Under the pieces are notes generated by a model. That model ran no database searches. It was not told the origin of the DNA and saw only the letters and a list, made by a program, of their open reading frames with translations. A stretch of DNA of 64,000 nucleotides from Paracoccus sulfuroxidans (GTDB lineage Bacteria; Pseudomonadota; Alphaproteobacteria; Rhodobacterales; Rhodobacteraceae), in NCBI RefSeq assembly GCF_007830335.1, contig NZ_VLKU01000001.1, positions 186,001 to 250,000 on the forward strand. Direction: 5' to 3'. Shown here piece by piece: positions 1-9,900 of this stretch (the stretch's first letter is position 1; each line of letters begins with the position of its first letter). The translations under genes and the position numbers were made by a program.

Positions 1-74
1 ACTATAGGACCGCCGCCCGCAAATTGAAAAGCCCCGAATTCACCCCCGGCAAATTCTTTTGCCCAACGCCCGCC

Positions 75-95
75 TTCTTCGTTGCCCAAATACCC
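75..95 (+). repeat. Dispersed intergenic repeat, copy A
   Basis: Sequence TTCTTCGTTG followed by CCCAAATACCC, lying just past the 3' end of purD, which runs on the opposite strand. It matches copies at 3114 and 15620 almost exactly. Nothing else recognisable lies in bases 1-133; any plus-strand gene upstream of the repeat would be outside the window. Confidence 0.7.
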
Positions 96-133
96 AAAAA
101 ATCATCGCCACCAGCAGGGCGCGACAGCCTCGC

Positions 134-1396
134 TCACAAGGCCCGCCACCCGATATCGCGACGGCAGAACCCACCCGGCCAGTCGATCCCCTCGACCAGC
201 GCATAGGCCCGCGCATGTGCCTCAGTCAGGCTCGCCCCGCGCCCGGTCGCCGCCAGCACACGCCCGCCGGTGGCGACCAACTGACCCTCCCGTCGCGCCG
301 TGCCTGCGTGAAAGACCATATGCGCGCTGTCCTCGGGCAGGGCGTCCAGCCTGGCAATCACGCTGCCTTTCTCGTAATCCCCCGGATAGCCCTTCGCGGC
401 CAGCACGACGGTCAGCGCATGGTCATCGGACCAGTTGACATCCACCTCGGCCAGCCGCCCCTCGGCACAGGCCAGAATCAGGTCCAGGATCTGCGCGCCA
501 AGCCGCATCATCAGCACCTGACATTCCGGATCGCCGAAACGGACGTTATATTCGACCAGCCGCGCCTCGCCGTCCTTGATCATCAGACCGGCATAGAGGA
601 CACCCTGAAACGGCGTCCCGCGCCGCGCCATCTCGGCAATGGTCGGGCGCACGATGCGCGCCATGACCTGATCCTGAATCTCCTGCGTCAGGACGGGCGC
701 GGGCGAATAGGCCCCCATGCCGCCGGTGTTCGGCCCGGTGTCGCCTTCGCCCACGCGCTTGTGGTCCTGCGCCGTGCCGATGGGCAGGCAGTCGGTCCCG
801 TCACAGAGGATGAAGAAACTCGCCTCTTCACCCTCCATGAATTCTTCAATGACCACTTCCGCACCCGCGTCACCGAACTCGCCGCCAAAGATGCGGTCGA
901 TGGCGTCAATGGCCTCGGCCTCGGTCATGGCAACCGTCACGCCCTTGCCAGCCGCCAGCCCGTCCGCCTTCACGACAATCGGGGCACCCTGCGCGCGAAT
1001 ATAGTCCCGCGCAGGCCCGGCTTCAGCAAAGCGCGCCCATGCAGCGGTGGGCGCATCGCAGGCGTCGCAGACCTCCTTGGTGAAGGATTTCGAGGCTTCC
1101 AGCGCCGCCGCCGCCGCAGATGGCCCAAAGACCAGAATACCCGCACCCCGCAGCGCGTCCGCGACGCCCGCCGCCAGCGGCGCCTCCGGCCCCACGACCA
1201 CCAGATCGATGGCATTCTCCTCGCAGAACCCGATCACAGCCGAGCGTGACAGAATATCCAGAGCCGCACAGCGCGCGACATTCTCGATCCCCGCATTGCC
1301 GGGGGCCACGAACAGCCGGTCGCATTTCGGGTTCTGCCGGATCGCCCAGGCCAGCGCATGTTCACGCCCGCCGCTGCCAAGGATCAGGATGTTCAT
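134..1396 (-). CDS. purD: Phosphoribosylamine-glycine ligase
   Basis: Catalyses the second step of de novo purine synthesis in the cytoplasm: 5-phosphoribosylamine + glycine + ATP to GAR. The 420-residue protein has the family's usual length and architecture. It opens with the N-terminal nucleotide-like fold (MNILILGSGGREHALAW) and the VVVGPEAPLAAG segment, and the central ATP-grasp domain carries KADGLAAGKGV and the GGMGAYSP loop. The late motif YNVRFGDPECQ contains the metal/ATP-binding acidic residues. The gene is divergent from xseA across 126 bp that should hold both promoters. No truncation is seen. Confidence 0.97.
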   Translation of the reverse strand: MNILILGSGGREHALAWAIRQNPKCDRLFVAPGNAGIENVARCAALDILSRSAVIGFCEENAIDLVVVGPEAPLAAGVADALRGAGILVFGPSAAAAALEASKSFTKEVCDACDAPTAAWARFAEAGPARDYIRAQGAPIVVKADGLAAGKGVTVAMTEAEAIDAIDRIFGGEFGDAGAEVVIEEFMEGEEASFFILCDGTDCLPIGTAQDHKRVGEGDTGPNTGGMGAYSPAPVLTQEIQDQVMARIVRPTIAEMARRGTPFQGVLYAGLMIKDGEARLVEYNVRFGDPECQVLMMRLGAQILDLILACAEGRLAEVDVNWSDDHALTVVLAAKGYPGDYEKGSVIARLDALPEDSAHMVFHAGTARREGQLVATGGRVLAATGRGASLTEAHARAYALVEGIDWPGGFCRRDIGWRAL

Positions 1397-1522
1397 CTGC
1401 CGCCCCTTATGTCTCTGTCGACGGCCTTCTAGGAACTGCGCCCTGACGGATCAATCGCAAATCGGCCCGGCCTTCGGGCATCGACCCTTGATCCCGCGCC
1501 CGGCACAGGCCAGAACCATGGC

Positions 1523-3103
1523 ATGGAACTCTTCGAAGACGGCGCGCCCGGCAGCAATGCCCATGAATTCACGGTCTCGGAAATCTCGGGCGCGGTCAAA
1601 CGCGTGCTCGAGGGCGAATTCGGCCGCGTCCGCGTACGCGGAGAGATCGGCCGCGTCTCGCGCCCGTCATCAGGGCATCTCTACTTCGACCTCAAGGATG
1701 ACCGCGCCATCATCGCGGCGGTGACCTGGAAGGGGCAGGCCGCCAAGCTCTCGACCCGCCCCGAAGAGGGCATCGAGGTCATCGCCACCGGTCGCCTCAC
1801 CACCTTTCCCGGCCAGTCCAAATACCAGCTGATCGTCGATGAGATCGAGCCCGCAGGTGCGGGCGCGCTGATGATGATGCTGGAAAAACGCCGCAAGGCG
1901 CTAGCCGCCGAAGGGCTTTTCGATGAGGCGCGCAAACGCCCGCTTCCAGCTCTCCCCCGCGTCATCGGCGTCGTGACCTCGCCTTCGGGCGCGGTCATCC
2001 GCGACATCCTTCACCGTCTGCGCGACCGCTTCCCGACCCGTGTGCTGATCTGGCCGGTCGCTGTCCAGGGTGAGGCCTGCGCCCCGCAGGTCTCGGCCGC
2101 CATCCGTGGCTTCAACGCACTGACCTCCGACGGCCCGATCCCGCGTCCCGACCTCATCATCGTCGCGCGAGGGGGCGGCAGCCTCGAGGATCTCTGGGGC
2201 TTCAACGAAGAAGAGGTCGTGCGCGCCGCCGCCGACAGCCAGATCCCGCTGATCTCGGCCGTGGGCCATGAAACCGACACGACGCTGATCGACTTCGCCT
2301 CGGACCGCCGTGCGCCCACACCGACAGCCGCCGCCGAGATGGCGGTGCCGGTCCGCGCCGATCTGGCCGCCCGGCTCAGCGAATCGCGCGCGCGGATGAT
2401 CCGCAGCCAGCAGACCCGCCTTCAACGGCACCGCCAACGCCTCGCCGATCTCGGCCGCGCGCTTGGCAGGCCGCAGGCTTTGACCGATCCGGCCCGGCAA
2501 CGCTTCGATCTGACGGCCAGCCGGCTCGAGACCGCACTCTCGGGCTTCGTCCGCTCGCGGCGCGAACGCTTGAACGCCCTGCCGCTCTCGCTCTCCGCGC
2601 TGCGGCAGGGCCTGCGCGACAAGCGCCTGCGCTTCCAGGATCAGGCCACCCGGTTGATGCTCGCCCTCCCGCGCCAGCACCTGCGCCGGGCCGAGCGCCT
2701 CGCTGACATCGCCGCTCGCCTTCAGCGCGCGCAAACCCGCACCCTTGCCGACAACCAGCGCCAGATCCGTCGCGACCGCCAGCATCTCGCCGACATGACG
2801 ACCCGCCTCATGGCCACCGCCCCGCGCATTCTCAACCCACGGAAAGAACGCCTCGACCGCCTCGACCGGCTGCGCCAGACGCTGGGCTATCGCGAAACGC
2901 TTCGACGCGGCTTCACCGTGGTCCACGGCCCGCAAGGCCTCGTCACCACCGCCGAAGCCGCCAGCAAACTCGCCTCTTTCCAGATCGAGTTCCACGACGG
3001 CCGCCTCACCGCACGCCCCGAAGATGCCCCGGAAAAGCCCGTCGCCGCCAAACCCACGCGCAAACCACCAACCGACCCCGAAGGCCAGCAATCCCTCTTC
3101 TGA
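1523..3103 (+). CDS. xseA: Exodeoxyribonuclease VII large subunit
   Basis: Large subunit of the ssDNA-specific exonuclease ExoVII, which with XseB degrades single-stranded DNA to oligonucleotides. The N-terminal OB-fold (about residues 12-110) includes the GEIGRVSRPSSGHLYFDLKD stretch. The catalytic core has the family signatures GVVTSPSGAVIRD, IIVARGGGSLEDLWGFN and SAVGHETDTTLIDFASDRRAPTPTAAAE (given here in part). A long Arg/Leu-rich coiled-coil region follows. At 526 residues it is longer than the E. coli enzyme (about 456) owing to a basic Pro-rich tail. An ATG five bases earlier (1518) is out of frame, so 1523 is the chosen start. xseB is not in the window. Confidence 0.95.
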   Translation: MELFEDGAPGSNAHEFTVSEISGAVKRVLEGEFGRVRVRGEIGRVSRPSSGHLYFDLKDDRAIIAAVTWKGQAAKLSTRPEEGIEVIATGRLTTFPGQSKYQLIVDEIEPAGAGALMMMLEKRRKALAAEGLFDEARKRPLPALPRVIGVVTSPSGAVIRDILHRLRDRFPTRVLIWPVAVQGEACAPQVSAAIRGFNALTSDGPIPRPDLIIVARGGGSLEDLWGFNEEEVVRAAADSQIPLISAVGHETDTTLIDFASDRRAPTPTAAAEMAVPVRADLAARLSESRARMIRSQQTRLQRHRQRLADLGRALGRPQALTDPARQRFDLTASRLETALSGFVRSRRERLNALPLSLSALRQGLRDKRLRFQDQATRLMLALPRQHLRRAERLADIAARLQRAQTRTLADNQRQIRRDRQHLADMTTRLMATAPRILNPRKERLDRLDRLRQTLGYRETLRRGFTVVHGPQGLVTTAEAASKLASFQIEFHDGRLTARPEDAPEKPVAAKPTRKPPTDPEGQQSLF

Positions 3104-3113
3104 CCGCGCGGAT

Positions 3114-3133
3114 TTCTTCGTTGTAAAATACCC
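3114..3133 (+). repeat. Dispersed intergenic repeat, copy B
   Basis: TTCTTCGTTG followed by TAAAATACCC, starting 10 bases after the xseA stop codon. It runs directly into a GC-rich hairpin at 3141-3159. The other copies are at 75 and 15620. Confidence 0.7.
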
Positions 3134-3140
3134 CGGGGGC

Positions 3141-3159
3141 CTGGGGGCAGCGCCCCCAG
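3141..3159. terminator. Hairpin between convergent xseA and MFS genes
   Basis: CTGGGGGC (3141-3148) pairs with GCCCCCAG (3152-3159) around a 3-base loop, preceded by a CCCCGGGGG run. It lies between two convergent genes, so a bidirectional terminator is likely. Neither strand has a clear U-tract directly after the stem, which limits confidence. Confidence 0.5.
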
Positions 3160-3163
3160 CCTC

Positions 3164-4387
3164 TCACCCTTCCGAGGTTTTCGGCTTCAGCATCAACCAG
3201 ATAAGCGAACAACCAGCCAACAGCAGGAAGGGCAGCATCGCGACGTTCACCGCGTTCCAGCCGGTCTGGGTCGAGCTGCTCAGGCAGTTCATCAGCCCGC
3301 CCGAGGACAGCGAGGCCACGAAGACGCCGCCAAAGACGATGGCATCATTCAGCCCCTGCACCCGCTCGCGCTCTTCTGGCCGATAGGCGCGGGTCAGCAT
3401 GCTGGTCGCGCCGATGAAACCGAAGTTCCAGCCGAGCCCCAGCAGGACCAGCGCGACATAGAAATGCCCAAGCTCAACCCCCGACAGCGCCACCGCGCCT
3501 GCACCCGCCAGGATCACCAGCCCCAGCATGACGATCCGCTGCGCGCCGAAGCGGGCGATCAGATGCCCGGTGAAGAACGACGGCGCGAACATCGCCAGCA
3601 CGTGGAACGAGACGATATTGGCCGCATCCGCCGTATGAAACCCGCAGCCGACGACCGCCAGCGGGGTCGAGGTCATCACAAGGTTCATCAGCGCATAAGA
3701 GACCATGCCGCAGATCATCGCGACGGCAATCTGCGGCACGCGGATCAATTCGGCAAGGCTGCGGCCACGCGCCGCCTCATGCGAGGTCGCGGCAGGCTTC
3801 GGGATGTCCAGGAAAGCGAACAGCACCGGGCCCAGCAGGTTCAAGACGATGATCGCGGCATAGGTGGCAAGGAAGGGAATGGCCGTCGCCTCGGCGGTCG
3901 CGCGCACCAGAAACGGGCCGGTGAAGGCCGCAGCCAGGCCGCCCGCCAGCACCCATGAGATGGCCTTGGCTTGAAACTCGGGCGGCGCGCAATCGGTCGC
4001 GGCGAAGCGATAGAAGCCCTGCGCCGCCTGATAGATGCCGGTGAAGAGCCCGCCCAGCATGAACAGCCAGAAATTCCCGACATAGATGCCGATGGCCGCG
4101 AGACCCGCTCCGATCGCACCCGCGCCACAGGCCAGAAAGAAGCCCGTCTTGCGCCCGTGCTGGCGCATGAAACTGGCAAGCGGACGCGCGGATAGCGCCG
4201 TGCCCAGCACCACCATCGACAGGGGCAGGGTCGCGATGCAGGGGTTCGGGCTGAGCATCTGGCCCGCCAGCCCGCCGACGATGAAGATCATCGACATCTG
4301 CGCGCCCAGAAGCGCTTGCGCCAGCAGCAGCACGATGACGTTGCGCCGCGCGCGCGGCATGTTCTCGATGGGAAGTGCTTCGGTCAT
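3164..4387 (-). CDS. MFS transporter
   Basis: Inner-membrane protein of 407 residues with about 12 hydrophobic segments, the size and layout of a major facilitator superfamily carrier. A loop between helices 2 and 3 reads RPLASFMRQHGRKTGF, resembling the MFS motif A (GxxxDRxGRR). The C-terminal half has RPEERERVQGLNDAIVFGG, a segment common in YfcJ/YjiJ-like uncharacterised bacterial MFS proteins. The substrate cannot be told from sequence. The gene starts 10 bases after eda and is probably co-transcribed with it, which hints at a sugar acid or related metabolite, but this is weak inference. Confidence 0.85.
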   Translation of the reverse strand: MTEALPIENMPRARRNVIVLLLAQALLGAQMSMIFIVGGLAGQMLSPNPCIATLPLSMVVLGTALSARPLASFMRQHGRKTGFFLACGAGAIGAGLAAIGIYVGNFWLFMLGGLFTGIYQAAQGFYRFAATDCAPPEFQAKAISWVLAGGLAAAFTGPFLVRATAEATAIPFLATYAAIIVLNLLGPVLFAFLDIPKPAATSHEAARGRSLAELIRVPQIAVAMICGMVSYALMNLVMTSTPLAVVGCGFHTADAANIVSFHVLAMFAPSFFTGHLIARFGAQRIVMLGLVILAGAGAVALSGVELGHFYVALVLLGLGWNFGFIGATSMLTRAYRPEERERVQGLNDAIVFGGVFVASLSSGGLMNCLSSSTQTGWNAVNVAMLPFLLLAGCSLIWLMLKPKTSEG

Positions 4388-4397
4388 GGCGCCCCGC

Positions 4398-5042
4398 TCA
4401 TTTCACACGCAAGGCTTGCGCGGCCTTGGCCCGCTCGGTGATCGTGGCCCAGTGTCCGGCTGTGACATCGGCATCGGGCGCGATCCAGCTGCCACCCACG
4501 CAGATGACATTCGGCGCGCTCAGATAGTCGGGCGCGCTTTGCGGCGTCACGCCGCCGGTCGGGCAAAAGCTGATATGGGGCAGGGGACCTGCCAAAGATT
4601 TCAGCGCCTTGACCCCGCCTGCCGCCTCGGCCGGGAAGAATTTCAGCATGTCATAGCCAATTTCGGCCAGCCGCATCGCCTCGCTGGCGGTCGCGGCCCC
4701 GGGCAGCAGCGCGAGCCCTTCGTCCTCGCAGGCGCGGATCAGCGTCTCGGTCGCGCCGGGCGAGACGGCGAAGCTGGCCCCGGCCTCGCGGGCGCGTTTG
4801 ACGTCATCGGGGGTCAGCACCGTGCCTGCGCCGACATGGCCGCCGGGCACTTGCGCCATGGCTCGGATCACATCCAGCGCGGCAGGCGTGCGCAGCGTCA
4901 CTTCCAGCACCGGCAGGCCGCCTTCGACCAGCGCGGCGGCCAGATCGGCGGCGCGCGCGGCATCGGCCACGACAAGGACCGGAATGACCGGCGCAAGCTG
5001 ACACAGGCGGCGGGTCTGGGCGGATTGGATCTTGGGGGTCAT
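4398..5042 (-). CDS. eda: 2-dehydro-3-deoxy-phosphogluconate (KDPG) aldolase
   Basis: Class I aldolase of the Entner-Doudoroff pathway, cleaving KDPG to pyruvate and glyceraldehyde-3-phosphate. The 214-residue TIM-barrel carries the Schiff-base lysine in DMLKFFPAE (K134) and the general-acid/base glutamate in LEVTLRT (E47); both align by position with the E. coli enzyme (K133, E45). GAGTVLTPDD and CPTGGVTP form phosphate-binding loops. The dehydratase edd and zwf are not in the window. Close spacing to the MFS gene suggests one transcript. Some family members also act on 4-hydroxy-2-oxoglutarate. Confidence 0.95.
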   Translation of the reverse strand: MTPKIQSAQTRRLCQLAPVIPVLVVADAARAADLAAALVEGGLPVLEVTLRTPAALDVIRAMAQVPGGHVGAGTVLTPDDVKRAREAGASFAVSPGATETLIRACEDEGLALLPGAATASEAMRLAEIGYDMLKFFPAEAAGGVKALKSLAGPLPHISFCPTGGVTPQSAPDYLSAPNVICVGGSWIAPDADVTAGHWATITERAKAAQALRVK

Positions 5043-5102
5043 GGCGGCACCTTTGGGCTTCAGCCCGTGACCCTGTACCTTTCCGCGCGGGCGCGCAAGC
5101 CG

Positions 5103-5702
5103 TCAGCCGCCGAACCCGCGCGACGAGGAGCGCGCCGTCGAGCTTTGTCCGAAGCCGCCCCGCTGCGCGACCGCTGCTGACGAAAGCGGCGGCTTGCCCA
5201 GGGTCGAGGGTGCGCGGGTGAAGGTCTGCGTCGGCACCTTGCCCGCGCCACGGTTGCTGGCAAAGCTCTGATCGCCCTTGGGCGTGGCAAAGCGGCCGTC
5301 CGCCGTGCGCACCATCGGCTGCGAGAAGACCCCGCCGCCGCGCGACATCATCGAGCCCAGCATATAGCCCATGAGCAGCGGCATGAACGAGAAGCCACCG
5401 CCGCCCGAGTTCTGCGCGACCGGATCGTCGCCGCAATTCCCGGCACCGTGCTGCTGCTCGCAGAGTTCTTTCGACTCATAGCGCGGCGCGGTCTCAAGAT
5501 ATTCCTCCTGGGCTGCGGCAAAATTCGTGCGGCAGTCCTCGGCGGTGAAGAACAGGCTGTTTTCCTCGGCCGCCGCGATGCAGCTTTGCAGGTCGGGGAA
5601 GGATTGGGCGTCGACGCGGTCATCCTCGCAGGCGGCAAGGGCCAGCGTGGCGGTTCCGGCCAGAACCAGCGCGACATGACGGGAGCGTTTGCGTTTCAAC
5701 AT
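5103..5702 (-). CDS. YgiB/DUF1190-like lipoprotein
   Basis: Predicted 199-residue exported lipoprotein of the DUF1190 (YgiB) family. The start at MLKRKRSRHVALVLAG gives a basic N-terminus, a hydrophobic core and a lipobox LALAAC; the longer in-frame extension overlaps the upstream gene and lacks such features. Cys residues recur (SCIAAAEE, DCRTNF, CEQQHGAGNC), and the C-terminus is Gly/Ser-rich, ending GFGG. It follows the glutathionylspermidine-synthase-like gene by only 2 bases. That reproduces the ygiB-ygiC pairing known in enterobacteria, although the order here is ygiC then ygiB. The molecular role of YgiB is not established. Confidence 0.8.
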   Translation of the reverse strand: MLKRKRSRHVALVLAGTATLALAACEDDRVDAQSFPDLQSCIAAAEENSLFFTAEDCRTNFAAAQEEYLETAPRYESKELCEQQHGAGNCGDDPVAQNSGGGGFSFMPLLMGYMLGSMMSRGGGVFSQPMVRTADGRFATPKGDQSFASNRGAGKVPTQTFTRAPSTLGKPPLSSAAVAQRGGFGQSSTARSSSRGFGG

Positions 5703-5704
5703 GG

Positions 5705-6928
5705 TCAGCCCTCGATAAAATGCGGCTTGAACCGCGACAGGTTGTGGGTGATGCGGGCGCGATCCTCGCGGATGCCAAGCCCGACGCAAGCCTCGCCCAC
5801 GATCCACGCACCCAGCACCGGATGGAAGCCCGAATATTCGGGCAGCGGTGCCAGCGCCTGCAGGATCATCGGATGATGCGAATAGCTGTCGTCCTGCGTC
5901 CGCTCGGTCTCATGCCCGCGCTCGAAGATCGAGACACCGGCCCCCTCGCGTGAGAAGATGGGCTTGGTCACATAGCCGGCGCGCAACTGCTCTTCGGCGG
6001 CGGCGAAAGCATCGGCGACCGAGGGGGCGGGCGCGCCGCCTTTCAGCGCCTCGGCGACATCGGCTTCGAAGAAGGCGGGCAGCAGGTTCGGGTGGCCGGG
6101 GAACATCTCCCACAGCAGCGGCAGAAGCCCCTTGTTCGACAGGATCGCCTTCCACGCAGGCTCGATGCAGCGCAGGCCCGAGCCCTGAAGATAGGCCGCG
6201 AAATCATCGCGCAGCATGTCTTCCCAGGGGTAAAGCTTGAAGAGCGTGCCGATCACCCGGTCCTTGTCATCGGCGAACTGTCCCTCCTCGGTCACGCCGA
6301 TCCCGGCAAGATCGGTGAAATGCGCGCCCATCCCGGCCTCGCGCGCAGCCCAGGCCAAAGCCTCGACGGTGGCGTAATCCTCGGGGTTCGATTTGTCGGC
6401 AGCGAAATGGATCTCGGTCGCCGGTTCACAGATCTCGGCCCAGCGTTCGACCAGCGCCTCATGCAGAGCGTTGAACTGGTCGGTGTCGGGCGAAAGCACG
6501 CCGCGCTTTTGCTGCTCTTCCAGCCAGAGCCACTGGAACGAGGCGGATTCGTAAAGCGAAGTCGGCGTGTCGGCGTTATATTCCAGCAGCTTCGCCGGAC
6601 CCTTGCCGTCATAGGCCAGATCCATGCGGCCATAAAGCTCGGGCTCGCCATTCGACCATGACTGTTCGACCAGATCCCAATAGGGGCGCGGGATGTCCAG
6701 ACGGGTCAGCCATTCCTCACTGAGAACGGCCTTCGCGACCGCCTCGCGGCAGAGCGCATGCAGCTCGGTCGAGGGGGCTTCAATGTCCTCCTCGATCTGC
6801 TGCAGGGTCAGACGATAGGCGCTGGTTTCGTCCCAATAGGGCTCTCCACCCATATCGGCGAAGGTGAAACCCAATGCCTCGGCCTCGATGCGCCAGTCCG
6901 GCCGTTCGGGTAGGGTGATCTTTTCCAT
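5705..6928 (-). CDS. Glutathionylspermidine synthase-like ATP-grasp protein (YgiC family)
   Basis: 407-residue protein of the glutathionylspermidine synthase preATP-grasp/ATP-grasp family. Visible segments are GEPYWDETSAYRLT near the N-terminus, LLEYNADTPTSLYE (acidic and Asn nucleotide/peptide contacts) and KPIFSREGAGVSIF in the C-terminal ATP-grasp domain. ATG at 6928 is chosen because GGAGG lies four bases upstream; the codon before it is TTG. The protein lacks the N-terminal amidase domain of the bifunctional E. coli Gsp. YgiC-type members are thought to be ligases, but their substrate is unknown. It lies 65 bp downstream of putA on the same strand. Confidence 0.85.
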   Translation of the reverse strand: MEKITLPERPDWRIEAEALGFTFADMGGEPYWDETSAYRLTLQQIEEDIEAPSTELHALCREAVAKAVLSEEWLTRLDIPRPYWDLVEQSWSNGEPELYGRMDLAYDGKGPAKLLEYNADTPTSLYESASFQWLWLEEQQKRGVLSPDTDQFNALHEALVERWAEICEPATEIHFAADKSNPEDYATVEALAWAAREAGMGAHFTDLAGIGVTEEGQFADDKDRVIGTLFKLYPWEDMLRDDFAAYLQGSGLRCIEPAWKAILSNKGLLPLLWEMFPGHPNLLPAFFEADVAEALKGGAPAPSVADAFAAAEEQLRAGYVTKPIFSREGAGVSIFERGHETERTQDDSYSHHPMILQALAPLPEYSGFHPVLGAWIVGEACVGLGIREDRARITHNLSRFKPHFIEG

Positions 6929-6993
6929 CAAGCCTCCATGCCTCGCCCCCCGGAATGGCCGGGAAGCGGGCCGGATGCAAGGTCAGAGGCGCA

Positions 6994-9900
6994 TTATCGC
7001 CGTGCCTTGCCGAGGGATTCGCCCGCCAGCAGCGCCGCGTTGCCACCCGAGGCGGTCGTGTCGATGCAAAGGTGACGCTCGATCAGCACATACCCCGCGT
7101 CGAGCGCGCCGATCAGCGGCAGGATCGGACCCGTGCGGGCGGCGAGTGCGCGTGCATAGGCACGGCCGGTGTCCTCATCCCCCCACCAGACGGCCCCCGA
7201 GAAGCCTTGCAGGCTGGTCAGAAGCTCGGGCGACAGCGGGCGGTCCAGCGCCACGCCGCGCCCGCCCAGACGGCGCACCTGCGCCAGCTGGTCCTTGGCG
7301 GTTTCAAGGCCGGGGCCAAGGCACAGCACCGGGTCACGCGACAGCAGCCGCAGCCGGTTCGCCTCGCCCGTGGGGCCGGGCAGGTCGATCTCGCGCTCGC
7401 TGTCATGGGCGGGCGCGGCAGAGGCCAGCTTCTGCGCAACCGAGGCCGCATCCTGCGAAAAGGCGGCGTCCCAGATGCTGAGCGGCACGGCGCGCGCGGT
7501 GAAGCGCTGCAGATATTCCGGCCCGCCCGCTTTGGGGCCGGTGCCCGACAGCCCCTCGCCGCCGAAAGGCTGGCTGCCGACGACCGCGCCGATCTGGTTG
7601 CGGTTCACATAGGCGTTGCCCGCATGCACGCGCCCGGCGACGGTATCCGTTCGCGACTCGATGCGGCTGTGCAGGCCGAAGGTCAGGCCATAGCCGGTGG
7701 CGTTCACCTGTGCCACGACGCGGTCCAGCCCGTCAGCGGGGAAGGTCGCGACATGCAGGACCGGGCCGAAGATCTCGCGCTTCATGTCGGCGATGGACGT
7801 GATGCGGATGATCGCGGGGCCGATGAAATGCCCCTGGGGCGGCACGGGAAGCTGCTTCAGAAGCCGCCCCTCGGCCTTCGCGCGCGAGATGTGGTCGTCG
7901 ATCCCGGCATGCGCCTCGGCGTCGATGACGGGGCCGACGTCGGTGGTGATCTGGGCCGGATCGCCAAGGCGCAGCTCCTCCATCGCGCCTTCCAGCATCT
8001 CCAGCACGGGCTTGGCGATGTCTTCCTGCAGATAGAGGCAACGCAGGGCCGAGCAGCGCTGCCCCGCCGATTGGAAGGCGCTGGCCACGATGTCGCGCAC
8101 CGCCTGTTCGGGCAGCGCGGTGCTGTCGACGACCATGGCATTCAGCCCGCCGGTTTCCGCGATCAGTGGCGCGGTCGGGGCCAGATGTTCGGCCATTGCG
8201 GCGCGGATTTTCAGCGCGGTCTCGGTCGAGCCGGTGAAGACCACACCGTCGACGCGCGGATCGCGGGTCAGGGCCGCGCCCACGCGCCCGTCGCCCGGCA
8301 GAAGCTGCAAGGCGCTGGCGGGCACGCCCGCGCGCAGCATCAGCCCGACCGCCAGATGCGCGATCAGCGGCGTCTGCTCGGCGGGCTTGGCCAGCACGCC
8401 ATTCCCCGCCGCAAGCGCTGCGGCGATCTGGCCGGTAAAGATCGCCAGCGGGAAGTTCCACGGGCTGATAGCGGTGAAGATGCCGCGTGCCGGATCGCGC
8501 AGGCTTTCGCTTTGTGCGGCGTAGTAGCGCAGGAAATCGACGGCCTCACGCAGTTCGGCCACGGCGTCGGCCATGGTCTTCCCGGCCTCTTTCGCCAGCA
8601 GTCCCAGAATCAGCGGCGCGTTCGATTCGTAAAGATCGGCGGCGCGGCGCAGGGTCTCGGCGCGTGCCGAGACGGGCAGGGTCCAGGGCTGCGCGCTTGC
8701 CAGCGCGGCCTCGATCTGCGCGGGCGTGGCGGCATGGACCTGACCGACCGTCTCGCCGGTGGCGGGGTTTGCCACATCCTCGGCGGGGCCGTTCTGAAGG
8801 CTTGCCGCGATCAGGGGGACGGCGACCGGCGCAAGGTCCTGCAACTCGCTGTCACGCGATTGCAGTAGGGCGTCGCGCACCGGGCGGTCGGTGATGTCGA
8901 AGCCGCGCGAGTTTTCACGCGAGGGCGCGAACAGCGCGGGGCCGCGCGCAATCGAGAGGTTCTCGGGATGGGCCAGCCCCTCCAGCGCGGTCAGCGGGCA
9001 GGCGGCAACGATGCTGGGCGGGATCGCCTCATCGACGATCTGGTTCACGAAGCTGGAGTTCGCGCCGTTTTCCAGCAGGCGGCGGACCAGATAGGCCAGC
9101 AATTCGCGATGCGCGCCGACGGGCGCATAGATGCGCAGGCGTGTGCCGTGATCCTTCTGCACGATGTCATGCAGCCGCTCGCCCATGCCATGCAGGCGCT
9201 GGAATTCGAACGCGCGCCGGTCCTGCGCCATATGCAGGATGGCGGCGACAGTATGGGCGTTATGGGTGGCGAATTGCGGATAGATGCGATCGGTCATGCC
9301 CAGCAGCCGCCGCGCCAGCCCGATATAGCTGACATCGGTCGAGACCTTGCGCGTCCAGACCGGGAAATCGGCCAGACCCATGACCTGCGCGCGCTTGATC
9401 TCGGCGTCCCAATAGGCGCCCTTGACCAGCCGCAGCATGATCTTGCGATCCAGCCGGGTGGCCATGTCATGCAGCCAGTCGATGGTCGCGCCCGCACGGC
9501 GGCCATAGGCCTGCACAACAATGCCGAACCCGTCCCAGCCTTGCAGCGCGGGGTCCTGCAGCACGGCCTCGATCACCTGCAACGACAGCGTCAGGCGGAA
9601 GCTTTCCTCGGCGTCGATGGTCAGCGGCATGTCGGCCTTGGCCGCCATCTGCGCCAGCCGCGACAGGATCGGCACCAGTTCGGCCATGACGCGCGCCTCT
9701 TGCGCGGTCTCATAGCGGGGATGTAGTGCCGACAGCTTGACCGAGATGCCGGGGTTGTCACGCAGCTTGCCCTTGGTGCAGGCCTTGGCAATCGCCTCGA
9801 TGGCGCGGGCATAGGCGGCCTCATAGCGGCGCGCGTCATCGCCCGTCATCGCAGCCTCGCCCAGCATGTCATAGCTTTGCGTCGCGGCGGGGTTTTCAGC

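Noticed and set aside
59..1249. 396-codon plus-strand reading frame opposite purD
   Set aside because: Antisense shadow of purD in GC-rich DNA; no family motifs, and purD is intact and conserved.
6955..8868. 637-codon plus-strand frame opposite putA
   Set aside because: Low-complexity Gly/Arg/Gln-rich translation typical of antisense to a GC-rich gene; putA motifs are on the other strand.
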